Shown here piece after piece: positions 61,800 to 64,000 of a stretch of DNA of 64,000 nt. The position numbers were made by a program, and so were the translations under genes. The notes under the pieces were generated by a model that saw nothing but the letters and a program-made list of their open reading frames with translations, did no database searches and had not been told where the DNA came from. Numbering within the stretch: position 1 is the first letter of the stretch; every line of letters begins with the position of its first letter. Where the stretch lies: NCBI RefSeq assembly GCF_902833905.1, contig NZ_CADFGP010000042.1, forward strand, positions 1 through 64,000, written 5' to 3'. Source of the stretch: Paraburkholderia tuberum STM678 (lineage in GTDB: Bacteria > Pseudomonadota > Gammaproteobacteria > Burkholderiales > Burkholderiaceae).

Positions 61800-61909
61800 G
61801 TGCGCTATTGCGGCTTGATGAAGAACCCGCAGAGTTGCACACGCTGTTCGCTCTAAGCAATCTGTGGATGACGCGCGAACGACTGATGCGCGAGGCCGCT
61901 GCATGAGCG
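61800..61909 (+). mobile_element. IS5-group transposase C-terminal remnant
   Basis: Directly after the TetR stop, the plus strand reads LRLDEEPAELHTLFALSNL, then WMTRERLMREAAA and a stop. The ALSNLWMxRxxL pattern is the last stretch of IS5-type transposases. Nothing upstream continues the transposase, so a breakpoint lies at the TetR 3' end. Confidence 0.5.
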
Positions 61910-63048
61910 CAAAAGCCGCCCGCGCGGGCAGGCAATCGGCGCCTTCCTTATGCCGAACGTAGCGCTGCATTCGAGCCAGGTGCCGCACCGCTTCCACCGC
62001 ATCGGCCCTATGTGGATGGCTCAGTGCGGCAAAACGAGTTCTGAACACCATCCCTAACCTTGCGGGCGCTTCCTTTCGATCTGGTGAACGACAAGCTGAT
62101 TGCTTATAGAGAAATCAAACTTAAGTTCGAGAGCAATTCGAGGGTCGAGCAAGACGTCATCCTTGCACGGCGTAAGCCGCCTCACCAACTCACGGGTCTA
62201 AGCGTCCGCAGAGGCCGATGACTTGTCCCCCAGGCGACGGCACGGAATGACCGTTCCACTCCGATACCTACCCTTAGAACAGAGACTGCTCGACCGGCTG
62301 CAACGGGTCGGGAGTGTGAGTTCGCTGATGCAGGAAGCTGCCGCCCGGCCCCTCGATACCGCCACCGTCGGCAATCCGTCCACTGCCGACGTAGAATCCA
62401 GTCCTCTCCAACGTCGGCAATGGCCGAAATGCCGCACTCGGGAAGCTGGCGCCACGGACCGGACTGCTCCGTCACCCGCCCTCCGAATCGCGAGAAACGC
62501 GATCGTCGGCAGAGAGCGGGATTGGCATAGAGCTATCGTTCAGGGAGGAATAGGTGGTTCGTCTGCGCGTCGGTCTCACGCGCAAAACCGTCACGGCCTC
62601 GATGACCGTCCTTCAGAAAAACCGGAGTGTGCTCCGCCTCAGACTGCTGACGGGCAGACGCAGATCTCCAGTCGACGCCATGCGAACGCGACGCATCGCC
62701 GCGCGTCGCTCATAGGCTCATAGGCCCCGCAAGGGACCTTTTCCCGGCAGCCTATCGTCGCAGGCGAATGGCTCAGTACAAGGCCCAGTCGCAACGTCCG
62801 TCGGCTTTTCCGTTTCGGCTACGCGCCAGAGACGGCGCAGCAGCCCGCGCGTACTCACGTCCGATGCTCGTGACGCAACTAACTGTCAAGCGCTGGCGCC
62901 CTCCGCCTGGCTTCGCCGCCACCCCGTCTGGCAGCAGGATGGGATAGCGGGCCACGACCCTGGTCCGTCCGAAAAGGGCATGCGGGTTGAGCAACCCGTG
63001 ATTTCCTGGCGGACAACGATGTGGCGTCACCTGCCGTGCTCGCTTTGA
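61910..63048. other. Decayed gene-poor region, no gene supported
   Basis: About 1.1 kb with short frames only, none with a ribosome-binding site and family resemblance. The region lies between an IS remnant and a tyrosine recombinase and looks like eroded mobile DNA. Confidence 0.4.
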
Positions 63049-63318
63049 TCAGTGGCGCCCGAAATCGTCAGGTGTCAGTTCGACGCGTGCGCCCGGGTGC
63101 GCGAGCAGCTTGCGTTCAGCGATCGCGCGGATGCGGCTATATCCGTCGCGGAAGGTCCTGAGGATCCGCAGGTCGTCGGCCCGGTCTTCAAGCCAGAAAT
63201 GAGCCTCGAGCGCTGCGGTCGTGATGACGCATTCGACGAGGGTTTGCCCTCTGACGAGGCGGAATGACACGCCTTGGCGGCTTGCCAGAATCTGCGGCTC
63301 GAATTCAGGTTTTTCCAT
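63049..63318 (-). CDS. DUF1488 family protein
   Basis: An 89-residue cytoplasmic protein with GVSFRLVRGQTLVECVIT and ALEAHFW near the start, and FRDGYSRIRAIAERKLLA in a C-terminal helix. The pattern fits DUF1488, small proteins of unknown function common in Burkholderia. The ATG at 63318 lacks a strong ribosome-binding site. It is near a tyrosine recombinase. Confidence 0.75.
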   Translation of the reverse strand: MEKPEFEPQILASRQGVSFRLVRGQTLVECVITTAALEAHFWLEDRADDLRILRTFRDGYSRIRAIAERKLLAHPGARVELTPDDFGRH

Positions 63319-63490
63319 GACGGGTTTCAGGGCGTTGTCGTTTATGCGGTTAAAGCGGTATGCGTATCGGTCTGATGAGGTTGGCGATTGCCGCCGGCAT
63401 CAGGGTACAGGCTGCGGGGCATCGTGACGCGCGCAGGCGGGCATAACGGGCGGCTCCTGACATTCGCGTTCGCGAAGCGAGGTGGTACTC

Positions 63491-64000
63491 TCAGCTCCGG
63501 GTTGTAAAAGCCTCGCCGATCTGCCGCGCGCGCTTCACTTCGTCGCTGTGCAGGTAAATCGAGGTCGTGGAGACGGAAGCGTGCCGCAGGTTGTCGCGCA
63601 CCGTGGTGAGTTCGGCGCCGTGGCCGAGCGCGTGGGTAGCGTGGGTGTGCCGCAACCAGTGGGGGCTCGCGCGGCGCAGCTTCTCCGCGAGCGGCGGGTG
63701 ATCGGTCTCGATGGCATTGGCGGCAAGGACGAGAAAGCGCTCGAGCACGCTCCACAGCCGCACACTGCTGATGGCCGTGTCACTGTCTGCTTCCAGGCTG
63801 CCGATGACCGGTGTGTCCGGCCGCCAGCGCGCCGTAGTAGTTGGCAACTGGCGCCCGGCCAGATAGCGGGCGAGGGCGTCCCACGCGAGCGGCGGCAGCG
63901 CCACCCGTGCGATCTTGCCGCCTTTGCCGGTGACGCGCAGCCAGTGCTCGCCGCGTGCGTCCGTCTCGACGTGGCCGAGCGTCGCGCCGACCAGCTCACT
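63491..64000 (-). CDS. Tyrosine recombinase/phage-type integrase, catalytic C-terminus (runs off the window)
   Basis: 170 codons of an integrase catalytic domain; the gene continues past position 64000. Visible active-site elements: the beta-strand lysine region VTGKGGKIARVALPP, HxxR in SPHWLRHTHATHAL, the second histidine in NLRHASVSTTSIYLHSD, and the tyrosine nucleophile in that motif. The first arginine lies just off the right edge. It probably belongs to a mobile or genomic island extending to the right. Confidence 0.9.
   Translation of the reverse strand, partial: SELVGATLGHVETDARGEHWLRVTGKGGKIARVALPPLAWDALARYLAGRQLPTTTARWRPDTPVIGSLEADSDTAISSVRLWSVLERFLVLAANAIETDHPPLAEKLRRASPHWLRHTHATHALGHGAELTTVRDNLRHASVSTTSIYLHSDEVKRARQIGEAFTTRS

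Noticed and set aside
62223..62723. Possible 166-codon gene on the plus strand
   Set aside because: It lacks a ribosome-binding site and family resemblance, and composition looks like decayed DNA.

Overview
The window is high-GC DNA whose gene content, codon use (strong GCG/CTC/GTC preference) and protein families fit a Burkholderiaceae chromosome, most likely Paraburkholderia, Burkholderia or a close relative. Genus is inferred from family resemblance only; no rRNA or other marker gene lies in the window. Most of it is an ordinary housekeeping/accessory mosaic, broken by a few decayed, probably transferred patches.

Layout. 0.5-5.1 kb: acetyl-CoA synthetase (acs) with a two-subunit sodium:solute symporter, a probable carboxylate uptake and activation unit. 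5.2-6.1 kb: tRNA-Ser(GGA) followed by a Doc-type toxin and a small antitoxin. 6.2-12.3 kb: a complete Mrp-type cation/proton antiporter operon in the order AB(fused)-C-D-E-F-G. 12.8-22.7 kb: MFS exporter, a collapsed asparaginase II remnant, cheV, a DUF4142 protein, a TPR/glycosyltransferase-like protein, an aldo/keto reductase, an SDR with divergent LysR, and a tandem Asp/Glu-racemase-like protein. 22.7-26.5 kb: a decayed island holding a MITE-like element, a RloA/RloB (AbiL-like) ATPase-TOPRIM defence pair and a frameshifted gene. 26.6-32.7 kb: a giant tandem UvrA (about 1,990 aa, four ATP-binding sites) behind a perfect SOS box. 32.7-41.7 kb: AT-rich spacer, GlxA-type regulator, rfbC, an odd GNAT protein, DUF1328, gene remnants, divergent argO/argP, and a LysR regulator with an M20 peptidase/MHS transporter unit.

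41.7-48.9 kb: a TetR-SDR-oxidoreductase unit with visible palindromic operators, rhlE, and a single-ATPase sugar-type ABC importer preceded by an 18-codon coupled leader ORF. 49.6-58.1 kb: a coherent catabolic cluster of AraC regulator, carboxymuconolactone-decarboxylase-like protein, beta-keto acid cleavage enzyme (DUF849), MFS permease, SDR, acyl-CoA ligase, porin and BON protein. Its parts suggest uptake of a hydroxy or keto acid, oxidation to a beta-keto acid, cleavage with acetyl-CoA and CoA activation; the substrate is unknown. 58.3-61.8 kb: VOC protein, methyltransferase, thioredoxin-reductase-like flavoprotein with an Rrf2 remnant, and TetR. 61.8-64.0 kb: an insertion-sequence remnant, a gene-poor decayed stretch, DUF1488 and a tyrosine recombinase running off the end, probably the edge of a mobile region.

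The most interesting items are the RloAB pair in its decayed island, the SOS-controlled double UvrA, the BKACE catabolic cluster and the EF-hand-like loop in the symporter.
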